This document shows positions 52,929 through 60,816 of a DNA stretch of 64,000 nt, piece after piece. The translations under genes were made by a program, and so were the position numbers. Numbering within the stretch: the first letter of the stretch is position 1; every line of letters starts with the position of its first letter. Below the pieces are notes generated by a model. The model was not told the DNA's origin. It saw only the letters and a list, made by a program, of their open reading frames with translations, and did no database searches. Source of the DNA: Actinokineospora pegani (GTDB taxonomy: Bacteria > Actinomycetota > Actinomycetes > Mycobacteriales > Pseudonocardiaceae); NCBI RefSeq assembly GCF_009745975.1, contig NZ_WHOL01000087.1:1-64000 (forward strand), given 5' to 3'.

Positions 52929-53552
52929 TCAGGGCCGCGGGACCAGGCGCTTGGCGGTCCGGCGGAACGCCCAGAGGACGACCAGGGCGGCGAGCGCGGT
53001 CAGCGGGGTGCCCATGGCGACCTTGGCGACGGCCAGCCAGGTGGTGGAGTCCGCGACGTAGAGCCACTGCTTGACCGCGAACCGGGCGCCGAAGACGAGC
53101 GCGGCGAGCAGCGTCGCGACGTCGTGGGCGCGCAGGGCGACGGGGTCGGCGCGCCAGTCGTGCTCGCCGCCGTGCGCCAGGTTCCACACGACGCCGGTCA
53201 GCGGGCGCCGGGCCAGCACCGAGGCGAGGGTGACGACGAACCCGGCGAGGGCCGCCCAGATGCCGATGACGAAGAAGTCCTTGGCCGACCCCGTCACGGC
53301 GACGACCCCCACGGCGGCGCCGATGCCGAGCAGTCCCCCGACCGCCGAGGTGAGGCGCTCCCCGCGCAGCAGCCGGAAGCCGGTCAGCGCCAGGCCGACG
53401 GCGAGCGAGGCCCAGATGGTCACCGCCGGCGGCAGGAAGGCGTTGGCGCTGACGAAGACGACGACCGGGACCGTGGTGTAGACGAACCCCATGGGCCCGC
53501 CCATCTGGTCGAGCACGGTGGGCTCGCGCTCGGTGGATTCCTGCCGCGCCAT
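52929..53552 (-). CDS. DUF3159 membrane protein
   Basis: A 207-residue protein with about five membrane helices and DUF3159-like features: VLDQMGGPMGFVYTTVPVVV, LRGERLTSAVGGLLGIGAAV and the core HDVATLLAALVFGARFAVKQ, WLYVADSTTWLAVAKVAMG. The family is actinomycete-specific and of unknown function. The ATG at 53552 faces the MerR gene, with a shared regulatory gap. Confidence 0.8.
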   Translation of the reverse strand: MARQESTEREPTVLDQMGGPMGFVYTTVPVVVFVSANAFLPPAVTIWASLAVGLALTGFRLLRGERLTSAVGGLLGIGAAVGVVAVTGSAKDFFVIGIWAALAGFVVTLASVLARRPLTGVVWNLAHGGEHDWRADPVALRAHDVATLLAALVFGARFAVKQWLYVADSTTWLAVAKVAMGTPLTALAALVVLWAFRRTAKRLVPRP

Positions 53553-53609
53553 GGCTGTGCGTCCTCTTTGGTCGGTGCGTGCTCGATGATCAGCAGAAGG
53601 CATGCCGCC

Positions 53610-53630
53610 GCGGCACACTCAAGCGTGCCG
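53610..53630. promoter_or_regulatory. Inverted repeat and shared MerR-upstream motif
   Basis: The 13-mer GCGGCACACTCAA begins at 53610. Inside it, CGGCAC (53611-53616) and GTGCCG (53625-53630) form a 6-bp inverted repeat. The same 13-mer lies before the paralogous merR gene at 62847. The site sits between the DUF3159 and merR genes and may control both. Confidence 0.5.
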
Positions 53631-53742
53631 TGACGTGGGCCACAAGATCGCAGGTTCGGCTTGCGCCTGCCGCGACGGCACGGTTTCGACTGGCGCACGG
53701 CGGCGCGACCGCGTCGGCTGTCGACGGGACGAGGTGACGACC

Positions 53743-54411
53743 ATGGCGTGGAGCACGCGTGAGATCGCCGAGCTCGCGGGCACCAGCCTGCGCGCGGTGC
53801 GGCACTACCACGACATCGGGCTCTTGGCGGTTCCCGAACGGCGGGCGAACGGCTACAAGCAGTACGGCGTCGCGCACCTGGTCCGCGTGCTCCGGATCAA
53901 GCGGCTGAGCGAGCTGGGGTTCTCACTGGGCCAGATCGCCGACATGGACCGCGACGACGAGCAGCCGGAGCAGGCGCTGCGCACGCTCGACGCCGAGCTG
54001 GGCTCCACCATCGAGCGCCTGCGGCGGGTGCGGGGGGAGCTCGGGGCGGTCCTGCGCGATGGCGCGCCGACGGACCTGCCCGCCGAGCTCGCCCCCGCCG
54101 ACGAGGCGGGGCTGTCCGGCGCCGACCGGTCGTACATCGTCGTCCTGGCCGGGCTGCTCGGGCCGCGGGGCCGCCAGGCCTGCGCCGACCTGCTCCGCGA
54201 GGGCTCCGGGGACCCGGCGGGCACCGGGTTCGACGCCCTCGCCGCCGACGTCGACGAGTCCACGCGCGCGGGCCTCGCCGAACGCCTCGCGCCGTTCGCG
54301 CTGGCGGTGCTGGGCGAGGGCCCGGGCCCGCGCGACCGCTACAACCCCGCCCAGCTCGACGTCATCCGCCGCGTCAAGGAGCTGACCAGTCGGATGTCCA
54401 TGAGGGCCTGA
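53743..54411 (+). CDS. MerR-family transcriptional regulator
   Basis: A 222-residue regulator. The MerR winged helix is MAWSTREIAELAGTSLRAVR, HYHDIGLLAVPERRANGYKQ, YGVAHLVRVLRIKRLSELGF, followed by a coiled coil (LDAELGSTIERLRRVRGELG) and an alpha-helical C-terminal domain of TipAS-unlike type. It is closely similar to the MerR protein at 62.8-63.6 kb. A GTG 9 nt upstream is an alternative start. Confidence 0.9.
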   Translation: MAWSTREIAELAGTSLRAVRHYHDIGLLAVPERRANGYKQYGVAHLVRVLRIKRLSELGFSLGQIADMDRDDEQPEQALRTLDAELGSTIERLRRVRGELGAVLRDGAPTDLPAELAPADEAGLSGADRSYIVVLAGLLGPRGRQACADLLREGSGDPAGTGFDALAADVDESTRAGLAERLAPFALAVLGEGPGPRDRYNPAQLDVIRRVKELTSRMSMRA

Positions 54412-54475
54412 CCGGGTCGATGGGCGCAGGCCACCCGCTGGGGGTCGTGCGAACCCGGTCGTGCCGGGGGCGGTC

Positions 54476-55369
54476 TCACAGCCTGATGCGGCGGGGCATC
54501 GCGCCTAGGGCCAAGAGGACGACCACGGGCAGCGCGAGGAAGACCACCGCCTCCAGCGCGGTGGGAATCCTGATCGAACCCGTGAGCGCGGTGGCCAGGA
54601 GCGCGGTCATGACGGGGAGCAGCAGCACCAGCGCGGCGCGGCGGCCGGTGCGCGAGCGGGGGCCGCAGGCCGCCAGGGCGCCGACGACCGCCACCGCGGG
54701 CGCCAGCCACTCGGCCACGGTGTCACCGAAGCCCAAGACCCCCAGGGAGGTGGTGGCGAGGACGGTCACGGCCAGGACGAGGACGGCGCGCGTGCCCACC
54801 TGCTCCCGACCCCGCTCAGCCCCGGCCGCCCACGTGAGCGCGACCGCGGTCAGCACGCCGGTCAGCACCCACCCCGCCCGCGGACCCCACCACCACACCG
54901 GGCCGACGAACGCCAACACCACGAGCCCGGCCGCGCCGACCCACGCCGCCACGGCGGCGGCCCGCCGCAGCCGGCACACGCTGAGCGCGGCCACGACGGC
55001 CCAGACGCCCCACACCGGCGCGTCCGGGACCTGCTGGGTCCACGGCATCTGCCCCAGCGCGCCTGCCCGCACCCACCACGCCAGCTCGTGCAGCGCGGTC
55101 GTGGCGCCGGCCAGCATCGCGATCGGCCCCAGGAGCGCCACGACCGCGAACACCTCACGCACGTCGACGCCGCCGTCGACGGCCACCACCCGCCGCAGGT
55201 GCAACTGCACGGCGCCGCGCACCAGGTCGGCGGAGTCGCGCCAGCCCGGCTTGCGCCGGTCGCCCGCGCTCTCCAGCAGGACCCCGAGCATCTCCTCGCC
55301 GTTGTCCTCGCGGTGATCGCGCGGGTAGAGGCCCAACAGGCGCCGGTAGCGCCGCTCCAACTCACTCAT
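54476..55369 (-). CDS. Multi-pass membrane protein coupled to PadR regulator
   Basis: A 297-residue membrane protein. The N-terminal cytoplasmic segment MSELERRYRRLLGLYPRDHR, EDNGEEMLGVLLESA is typical of membrane proteins encoded with PadR regulators in actinomycetes. About eight hydrophobic helices follow. The ATG at 55369 overlaps the PadR stop as ATGA, so the two are co-translated. Probable transporter-like or sensor protein; the function is unknown. Confidence 0.8.
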   Translation of the reverse strand: MSELERRYRRLLGLYPRDHREDNGEEMLGVLLESAGDRRKPGWRDSADLVRGAVQLHLRRVVAVDGGVDVREVFAVVALLGPIAMLAGATTALHELAWWVRAGALGQMPWTQQVPDAPVWGVWAVVAALSVCRLRRAAAVAAWVGAAGLVVLAFVGPVWWWGPRAGWVLTGVLTAVALTWAAGAERGREQVGTRAVLVLAVTVLATTSLGVLGFGDTVAEWLAPAVAVVGALAACGPRSRTGRRAALVLLLPVMTALLATALTGSIRIPTALEAVVFLALPVVVLLALGAMPRRIRL

Positions 55370-55704
55370 GCCGTTCCCCCCGCGAGCCGTCCGCGCAGGC
55401 GCGTCTCCGCCGCGCGCGTGTGCGCCCGCACCCTGTTCACCTCGGCCGCCAACCTGGCCGCCCCCGCGTCGGTCAGCCGGTAGTAGCGCCGAAGCCTGCC
55501 GTCCACCACTTCTTCCCGGTCGACGGCCACCCACCCGGCGGTCGACAACCGGTCGAGCGCGGCGTAGAGCGTGCCCGCGCGCAGCGTGACCCGCCCGTCG
55601 GAGATCTTCTCGATGTCGAGCAGGATGCCGTATCCGTGCTGCGCCCGATCGGCCAACGCCGTCAGGATCAGGAAGGTCGGCTCTCTCAGCGTCCCATCGG
55701 TCAT
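55366..55704 (-). CDS. PadR-family transcriptional regulator
   Basis: A 112-residue PadR protein: MTDGTLREPTFLILTALADR, QHGYGILLDIEKISDGRVTL, RAGTLYAALDRLSTAGWVAV and RRYYRLTDAGAARLAAEVN. The family pattern GTLYAAL-RL---GW is complete. It probably represses its own operon, with the partner membrane protein. Confidence 0.93.
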   Translation of the reverse strand: MTDGTLREPTFLILTALADRAQHGYGILLDIEKISDGRVTLRAGTLYAALDRLSTAGWVAVDREEVVDGRLRRYYRLTDAGAARLAAEVNRVRAHTRAAETRLRGRLAGGTA

Positions 55705-55733
55705 ATAACCGGTATATACTAGTCAACTGACTA
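55703..55733. promoter_or_regulatory. PadR operator/promoter candidates
   Basis: ATATA-N5-TATAT (55703-55717) overlaps the padR start codon, and a second perfect repeat TAGTCA-AC-TGACTA follows at 55720-55733. On the minus strand TTGACT (55726-55721) could be a -35 box. Such AT-rich dyads at a padR start are typical autoregulation sites. Confidence 0.6.
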
Positions 55734-55828
55734 TCACAAGGTAATGCGGCAATTCGCCGGAAATCTGCCGACTTCGACGGACGACCAGGTCGAGAAATGG
55801 CGTTCTTTTCTCGACGTCCCGCAGACAG

Positions 55829-55872
55829 AACTCCGGGGTGGCCGGCTTGATGAAGCCGACCACCCCGGAGTT
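55829..55872. terminator. Very strong hairpin terminator
   Basis: Two 20-nt arms (55829-55848 and 55853-55872) pair with a single mismatch around the loop GATG. The hairpin lies 44 nt after the stop codon of the minus-strand repeat-protein gene and is its probable terminator. Confidence 0.85.
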
Positions 55873-55915
55873 GGTCACACGAATCGATCAGTGGACCGCA
55901 AGGCCCCTGCGCGAC

Positions 55916-56473
55916 TTAGTCGTCGTCGTCAGCGTTGTAGGTGTTGCCGACGCCGTTGACGTTGTTGCTGTTGTTGTCGTTGTTGTCGTTGTTGTCGTTG
56001 TTGTCGTTGCCGCTGCCGTAGCCGTGGTCGTGGCCGTGGCCGTGGCCCCAGCCGTGCCCGTGGCCCCAGCCGTGGCCGTGGCCCTGGCCGTGGCCCCAGC
56101 CGTGGCCGTAGTCACGGCCACCCGCCTGGGCGAAGGTGCTGGAGGAGGCGGCACCGCCCGGGCCGGCCGCGGTGGCCTGCTGGCCGAATGCCGAGCCGCC
56201 GACGTGACCGCCGGGGTAGCTGCGGTCGGCACCCGCGACGGACCCGACCGTCGTGCTGCTGGCGCCGTTCGGACCGGTCACGGCGCTCTGCTTCAGGTAG
56301 AAGGCGTTGCCGTTGTGGTCGACGCCGGAAATGGTCCGCTCGCTGGCCGTGCCGTTTGGGCCCGCCGCGGTCGACGAATTGCTGTAACCGTCCGCCATGG
56401 CCACGCCCGCCATGCCGAGCGTCATGGGAAGGGCGAGGAGGCTACCCGCGATCACACGAGTGATGGTGCGCAT
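55916..56473 (-). CDS. Secreted His/Gly- and Asn/Asp-repeat protein
   Basis: A 185-residue exported protein. The signal peptide MRTITRVIAGSLLALPMTLG, MAGVAMA ends at an A-x-A-like site. The mature N-terminal half contains repeated AAGPNGTASERTISGVDHNG, VTGPNGASSTTV and AAGPGGAASSSTFAQAGG blocks. A His/Gly/Trp-rich repeat follows (GHGWGHGQGHGHGWGHGH type, about 35 residues). An Asn/Asp repeat (NDNNDNNDNN) and an acidic end (NADDDD) close the protein. The His-rich and acidic parts could bind metal ions. Related short secreted proteins coat the cell surface of some actinomycetes, but I do not recognise this one. Confidence 0.75.
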   Translation of the reverse strand: MRTITRVIAGSLLALPMTLGMAGVAMADGYSNSSTAAGPNGTASERTISGVDHNGNAFYLKQSAVTGPNGASSTTVGSVAGADRSYPGGHVGGSAFGQQATAAGPGGAASSSTFAQAGGRDYGHGWGHGQGHGHGWGHGHGWGHGHGHDHGYGSGNDNNDNNDNNDNNSNNVNGVGNTYNADDDD

Positions 56474-56707
56474 TGCTGTACCCGTCTTTCCGTTGTTTCG
56501 GCGATCTTGACTTCGGCGATCGGAACTTCGATCTACAGCAAAGCTAACAGCGCCCCCGGCATGCTTGCCGCGTCTCCGCACCCTCTTCATACGAAGGAGT
56601 GCTGACCGGCGGAATATGTTTGCCCGCTTTCCCAGCGGGCTCAGCCCATCGGATTCGGGAACACCGTGATCAATGCGATCACAATTCACCGAGGCCGCAT
56701 GTGCTGG

Positions 56708-56953
56708 TCAGCCCGCATTCGCCGAGGTGCCCGAGAACATGATCCCGGCCGGGCCCAAAATCATCTTCCGCTTGAAGTAGGTGCTGACGCCGTCATCGGA
56801 CACGGAGGACGAGACGATGTCGTGCGCCACCCCGCCGTGTCCCACGTGCAAGCCCTGCTCGCTGAAGTCGTCGGCCGAGGCGGTCCCGGCGGCTGCCGCG
56901 GACAGCGGCACGGCCAGGGCGAGGGCGATCAGGGCGCGGGCGCGAAACGACAT
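56708..56953 (-). CDS. Small secreted protein
   Basis: An 81-residue protein with a clear signal peptide (MSFRARALIALALAVPLSAA, AAGTASA). The mature part is about 55 residues (DDFSEQGLHVGHGGVAHDIV, SSSVSDDGVSTYFKRKMILG). The GPAGIMFSG segment recalls the GPNG/GPGG blocks of the preceding repeat protein. AGGAG lies 6 nt before the ATG at 56953. It may be a companion surface protein. Confidence 0.65.
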   Translation of the reverse strand: MSFRARALIALALAVPLSAAAAGTASADDFSEQGLHVGHGGVAHDIVSSSVSDDGVSTYFKRKMILGPAGIMFSGTSANAG

Positions 56954-57180
56954 GTCTATCTCCTTGATCAAGGTGAGTGGAAATCGATGGCCGACTTTGG
57001 CAGCGGGCGGACCGCGTGTCCAAACCCATCACTCGATCGTGCGTGATCAATCCGCCGAGCCGCCGCAGCGACTGTTGTGCCCGCAATCGAGAGGACTGGA
57101 TTCACCCCCGATCCGCCGGGTACCCCGCTGATCCCCACCGCGCGGCGACACCGCTCGACTCCCCACCGAGAGAGGCAGCC

Positions 57181-57585
57181 ATGTGCACGTCCGAAGACCC
57201 CCCTGATGACGGGTTCGACCTGGACCTGAAGGACCCGACGCCCCCGCTGGCCACGGTCAGGGAACGGCTGAGCGCCGAGATGAACGCCCTGGAGGACCAG
57301 AAGCTCGACGACCTCCTCCTCATCTGCAACGAGCTCGTCACCAACGCCTACGAGCACGCGGAGGGCCCGCGCCGCATCGCGGTGCACTGCGTGCGCCACC
57401 GGACGGCGGTCCTGGTCGAGGTCCGCGACGGCAGCCCGGACCGGCGGCTGGCGCCGAGGCGCTCGCGGACGGATGAGGCGCGGGGCCGGGGTCTGGTGCT
57501 GGTCGGGGCGCTCGCGCCGGACAGTTGGGGGGTCCGGACGGAGGCGACCGGGAAGACCGTGTGGGCGGAGCTGGCCCTCACCTGA
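57181..57585 (+). CDS. RsbW/SpoIIAB-like anti-sigma-type ATPase
   Basis: A 134-residue HATPase_c_2 protein. The N-box is DLLLICNELVTNAYEHAEGP and the G-motif part is ARGRGLVLVGALAPDSWGVR. Proteins of this kind bind sigma or anti-anti-sigma factors, or serve as stand-alone serine kinases. It is convergent with the SpoIIE phosphatase, its natural antagonist, which suggests a partner-switching pair. Confidence 0.85.
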   Translation: MCTSEDPPDDGFDLDLKDPTPPLATVRERLSAEMNALEDQKLDDLLLICNELVTNAYEHAEGPRRIAVHCVRHRTAVLVEVRDGSPDRRLAPRRSRTDEARGRGLVLVGALAPDSWGVRTEATGKTVWAELALT

Positions 57586-57606
57586 GCCGGACCGGTCCCG
57601 TACGCC

Positions 57607-57631
57607 CCCGCCCCGGCGGGCGAGGGGCGGG
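57607..57631. terminator. Hairpin between convergent genes
   Basis: CCCGCCCC (57607-57614) and GGGGCGGG (57624-57631) are perfect complements around a 9-nt loop, in the short gap between the RsbW-like and SpoIIE-like genes. It may serve both. Confidence 0.5.
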
Positions 57632-57651
57632 ATCAGGACGCGGTCGCGGGG

Positions 57652-59484
57652 TCACGGGTCGATATGGACGATCAGCAGGACCACGTCGTCGTCGCGGACC
57701 TCGCCGACGAGGTGCTCGTGGAGGTCGTCCAGGAGGGTGTGCAGGTCGGTCTTGGGGGCGGCGGCCACGGCGCGGGCGGCGGTGGCGATCTCGTCGTCGA
57801 TGTCCAGGCGCCTGCGTTCCACCAGGCCGTCGGTGTAGAGCAGCAGGGTGTCGCCGGGGGCCAGTTCGGCGTGGTGGTCGCGCAGGGGGGCCTTGCGGAA
57901 CTCGGGGTAGCCGAACATCAGGTCCCGGCTGTGGATGACCTCGACGGCGCCGGTCGCGCGGGCGACGATCAGCGGTGGGTGGCCGGTGTTGGTCCAGCGC
58001 ATCGCCCAGCTCCCGGTGGGCAGGGGGCGCAGGTGGGCGTGGATGAGCGTGCCGGAGGCCCCGGTGCCCACGGCCGCGCACGCTCGCTCGACGGCGGCGA
58101 CGATCGTCGACGGCGGGCCGTCCGGGCGTTCCCAGGTCGCCTGGCGGGCCATGCTGCGGACCTGGCCCATCACGGCGGCGGCGTGCGTGTCGTGGCCGGT
58201 GATGTCGCCGACGCTGACCGCGAGGGCGTCGCCGCAGGTCGCGCTGGGGGTGCGCAGGTCCAGCAGCGGGATCGCGTCGAACCAGTCGCCGCCGACCTTG
58301 TCGTCGTCGGAGGCGGGCCAGTAGCGGGCGGCGAGGCGCAGACCGGGGACGGTGGGCAGGTCCGTGAGCATGGCGTCCTGCAACTGGTGGGCGACGGTGA
58401 TGCGCCGCTGCAGGAACCGGGTGCGCTCGACCGCGTGCGCCACGTAGTCGGCCAGCGTGGTCAGCACGACCCGCTCGATGGGGTCGAGGGCGCGCCTGCC
58501 CGCCCAGCCGAACATGAGCGCGCCGATCACCCCCTCCGCCCCGGACAGCGGCGCGCAGGCCAGCGACCGCAGGCCCACCGCGCGGTAGGCCCGCTGGATG
58601 TCCTCGGGGAACGCGGCCGCCAGCTCGTCCTCGTCGCCGAACACCTGCAACGCGCGCTCCCGGATGGCCAGCGCGGTGGGGAGCTGGGCGTCGAGGGTGG
58701 TCACCGCGTCGACGGGCTCGGGGCCGACGCTCTGGTCGGGGTCGTCCACGCGGACCAGCCGCTTGCCGCCCTGGGTGAGGCTGAGCCCGACGTAGGCGGG
58801 GGCGATGTCGCCGGAGACCAGGTCGGTGACCACGGACCGGATCTCGTCGACGTCGTTGGTGCGGGCCAGCGCCTGCGAGGCGGCGAGGAGCAGTTGCGAG
58901 CGCTGGAAGGCCTGGCGCAGCGACTTGCCCGCGGCGTCGGTGCGCACCCGCTCCCGGTTCGCGTCGCGCTCGGCGATGAGCACCTGCAACCGCGCCGAGC
59001 AGCCCTGCCCCAGCACCGCGAGCAGGTCCAACTCGGCCTCGGTCCACCGCCTGGGCTCGATGTCGATCGCGCACAGCGAGCCCAGCACCAGGCCCGCCGC
59101 GTCGAGGAGCGGGACCCCGGCGTAGGCCACGACCCCGAGGTCGGGGATGGCGCGGTTGCGCTCCAGCCGCGGGTCCAGCCGGGCGTCGGCCACCGCCAGC
59201 GGCCTGGCGCCGGTGACGACGTGCTGGCAGAACGAGTGGCTCGGCGGGGTGGACCGGCAGCTCGCCCACGGCTCGCCCAACCCGGCCAGGCCGGGCAGCG
59301 CCTGCCCGTCCGCGCTGACCAGCGACACCAGCGCGACCGGCGCCCGCAGCAGCCGCCGCACCTGCTCGGCGACCTCGTCCATCGCCGGGTCCGCGGTCGG
59401 CCCCAGCCCGGTCTCGGCCAGGGCGGCCAGCCGCCGGGCGTCGGCGAGTCCGGCCGTGCCCGGCTCGTGCCCGCCAACGCTCAT
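57652..59484 (-). CDS. GAF-GAF-SpoIIE (PP2C) serine phosphatase
   Basis: A 610-residue cytoplasmic phosphatase. The first GAF domain (about 20-165) has STPPSHSFCQHVVTGARPLA and VVAYAGVPLLDAAGLVLGSL. A second GAF-like domain (about 190-370) has LRSLACAPLSGAEGVIGALM. The C-terminal PP2C domain (about 385-610) has VGGDWFDAIPLLD, SVGDITGHDTHAAAVMGQVR, WTNTGHPPLIVARATG and LLLYTDGLVERRR, and ends in RDDDVVLLIVHI, so the metal-binding Asp residues are present. The ATG at 59484 has a GAGGTG box upstream. Likely upstream activator in a partner-switching pathway. Confidence 0.92.
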   Translation of the reverse strand: MSVGGHEPGTAGLADARRLAALAETGLGPTADPAMDEVAEQVRRLLRAPVALVSLVSADGQALPGLAGLGEPWASCRSTPPSHSFCQHVVTGARPLAVADARLDPRLERNRAIPDLGVVAYAGVPLLDAAGLVLGSLCAIDIEPRRWTEAELDLLAVLGQGCSARLQVLIAERDANRERVRTDAAGKSLRQAFQRSQLLLAASQALARTNDVDEIRSVVTDLVSGDIAPAYVGLSLTQGGKRLVRVDDPDQSVGPEPVDAVTTLDAQLPTALAIRERALQVFGDEDELAAAFPEDIQRAYRAVGLRSLACAPLSGAEGVIGALMFGWAGRRALDPIERVVLTTLADYVAHAVERTRFLQRRITVAHQLQDAMLTDLPTVPGLRLAARYWPASDDDKVGGDWFDAIPLLDLRTPSATCGDALAVSVGDITGHDTHAAAVMGQVRSMARQATWERPDGPPSTIVAAVERACAAVGTGASGTLIHAHLRPLPTGSWAMRWTNTGHPPLIVARATGAVEVIHSRDLMFGYPEFRKAPLRDHHAELAPGDTLLLYTDGLVERRRLDIDDEIATAARAVAAAPKTDLHTLLDDLHEHLVGEVRDDDVVLLIVHIDP

Positions 59485-59558
59485 CCGGCACACCTCACGA
59501 GTCCGCGTCCGCCGCGCCCCGGCGATCGAATCGCGAGCCTATCCGCTGGGCGGGGGCG

Positions 59559-59958
59559 TCAGCCGGACGACTCTGTGGCGTAGACGACGATCTTGTCCTC
59601 GCGCGGGCGCTGGCCACCGTTGTAATCGCCTCCGCAGGTGGTCAGCCGCGGCGTCGCGCCCGGGGTGGGCCCGTAGGCGGGGTCGGTGGGGAACTCGGCC
59701 TCCGGGTAGCGGCGCACGCCGTCGCCGGTGAAGGTCGCGGTCCGCCCGTCGGAGCGGGCGACGGCGACGGGGGCGAGGTCGCGCAGCCGGGAGAAGACGG
59801 CGGGAGCGGTCGTGGGCAGGACGCGGCCCAGGGCCGTCCAGGCGGTTCCGTGGGAGGTCGGGGACTCCCGCGAGCAGCACCCGCCGGTCGGCGACGGTCA
59901 CGGTGGCGTGCTCGATGACGGCGGTCCCTGCCGGCGCACCAAGATCGTCGTGGCTCAC
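59559..59958 (-). pseudogene. Class E/F-like sortase relic
   Basis: In one frame the sequence reads AGTAVIEHATVTVADRRVLL. In the next it reads SHGTAWTALGRVLPTTAPAV, FSRLRDLAPVAVARSDGRTA, AEFPTDPAYGPTPGATPRLT and TCGGDYNGGQRPREDKIVVY. The Cys motif TTCGGDY and the C-terminal strand of sortases are there. The catalytic His region (AGH-D) reads AGVPDLP and the N-terminal membrane anchor is missing. A frameshift lies near 59860. Inactive remnant. Confidence 0.7.
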
Positions 59959-59993
59959 CGGCTCACCACGCCCGGGGCGCCGACCGGGTCCTG

Positions 59994-60650
59994 TCAGGCC
60001 GTGTCGCGCTCGCGGCCGCGCAGCCGCACGACCACGAACAGCCCGACAGCCACCAGCACGGCCACGATGACGATCTTCTGGAAGACGCCCGCGTAGTCGT
60101 CGACCAGGTGCCAGTTGGCGCCGAGGTACCAGCCGCCCATGACGAAGACCGTGTTCCAGATCAGGCTGCCCAAGGTGGTCAGGGTGACGAACTTGACCCA
60201 GCCCATGCGTTCGACGCCCGCGGGCAGTGAGATGACGCTGCGGAACAGCGGCACCATGCGGCCGAGGAACACGGCCTTGTCGCCGTGCTTGGCGAACCAC
60301 GCCTCCGCCCGGTCGAAGTCCGTCGCCTTCATCAGCGGGATCTTGGTCACCAGCGCCCTGGTCCGCTCCCGACCGAGCAGCGCCCCGAGCAGGTAGACGA
60401 TCACCGCGCCGACGACAGAGCCGACCGTGGTCCAGATCAATGCCTCAGCCAAGGAGAACGACCCCTGATTGGCGGAGAAGCCCGCCAGGGGGAGCACGAG
60501 TTCGCTGGGGATCGGCGGGAACAGGTTGTCGGCTCCCACCACCAGCGCCGCTCCCGGGCCACCAAGCGCCTCCATCAGCCCAACAGCCCATCCGGCGATA
60601 CCGTCGAGCCTCGGCGGGGCGTTCTCGGCTATGGGCGGCAATCCGTACAT
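59994..60650 (-). CDS. DedA-family membrane protein
   Basis: A 218-residue DedA/VTT-fold protein. It has NLFPPIPSELVLPLAGFSAN, LGALLGRERTRALVTKIPLM and the family motif LGRMVPLFRSVISLPAGVER, with four or five membrane helices. DedA proteins act in membrane lipid (undecaprenyl-phosphate or phospholipid) flipping. AAGGGG precedes the ATG at 60650. Confidence 0.92.
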   Translation of the reverse strand: MYGLPPIAENAPPRLDGIAGWAVGLMEALGGPGAALVVGADNLFPPIPSELVLPLAGFSANQGSFSLAEALIWTTVGSVVGAVIVYLLGALLGRERTRALVTKIPLMKATDFDRAEAWFAKHGDKAVFLGRMVPLFRSVISLPAGVERMGWVKFVTLTTLGSLIWNTVFVMGGWYLGANWHLVDDYAGVFQKIVIVAVLVAVGLFVVVRLRGRERDTA

Positions 60651-60816
60651 GGTGCGATCCCCTTGAATGTCAACCGTTTGCTGTGCCGCCAACGTTATGA
60701 AGAACCGACAACACAGCCAATGCGGCTTCCCACCCAGCTCGGGTGTGGCGAACCGCAGCGCGCGCACTGCGGTAAACCGCAGTCCGCGCCTGCGTGGGCT
60801 CGGCTAGTTTCGTCTG

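Noticed and set aside
56035..56120. Tandem repeat that could be mistaken for a CRISPR array
   Set aside because: The repeats are in-frame codons of the GHGW segment without unique spacers.
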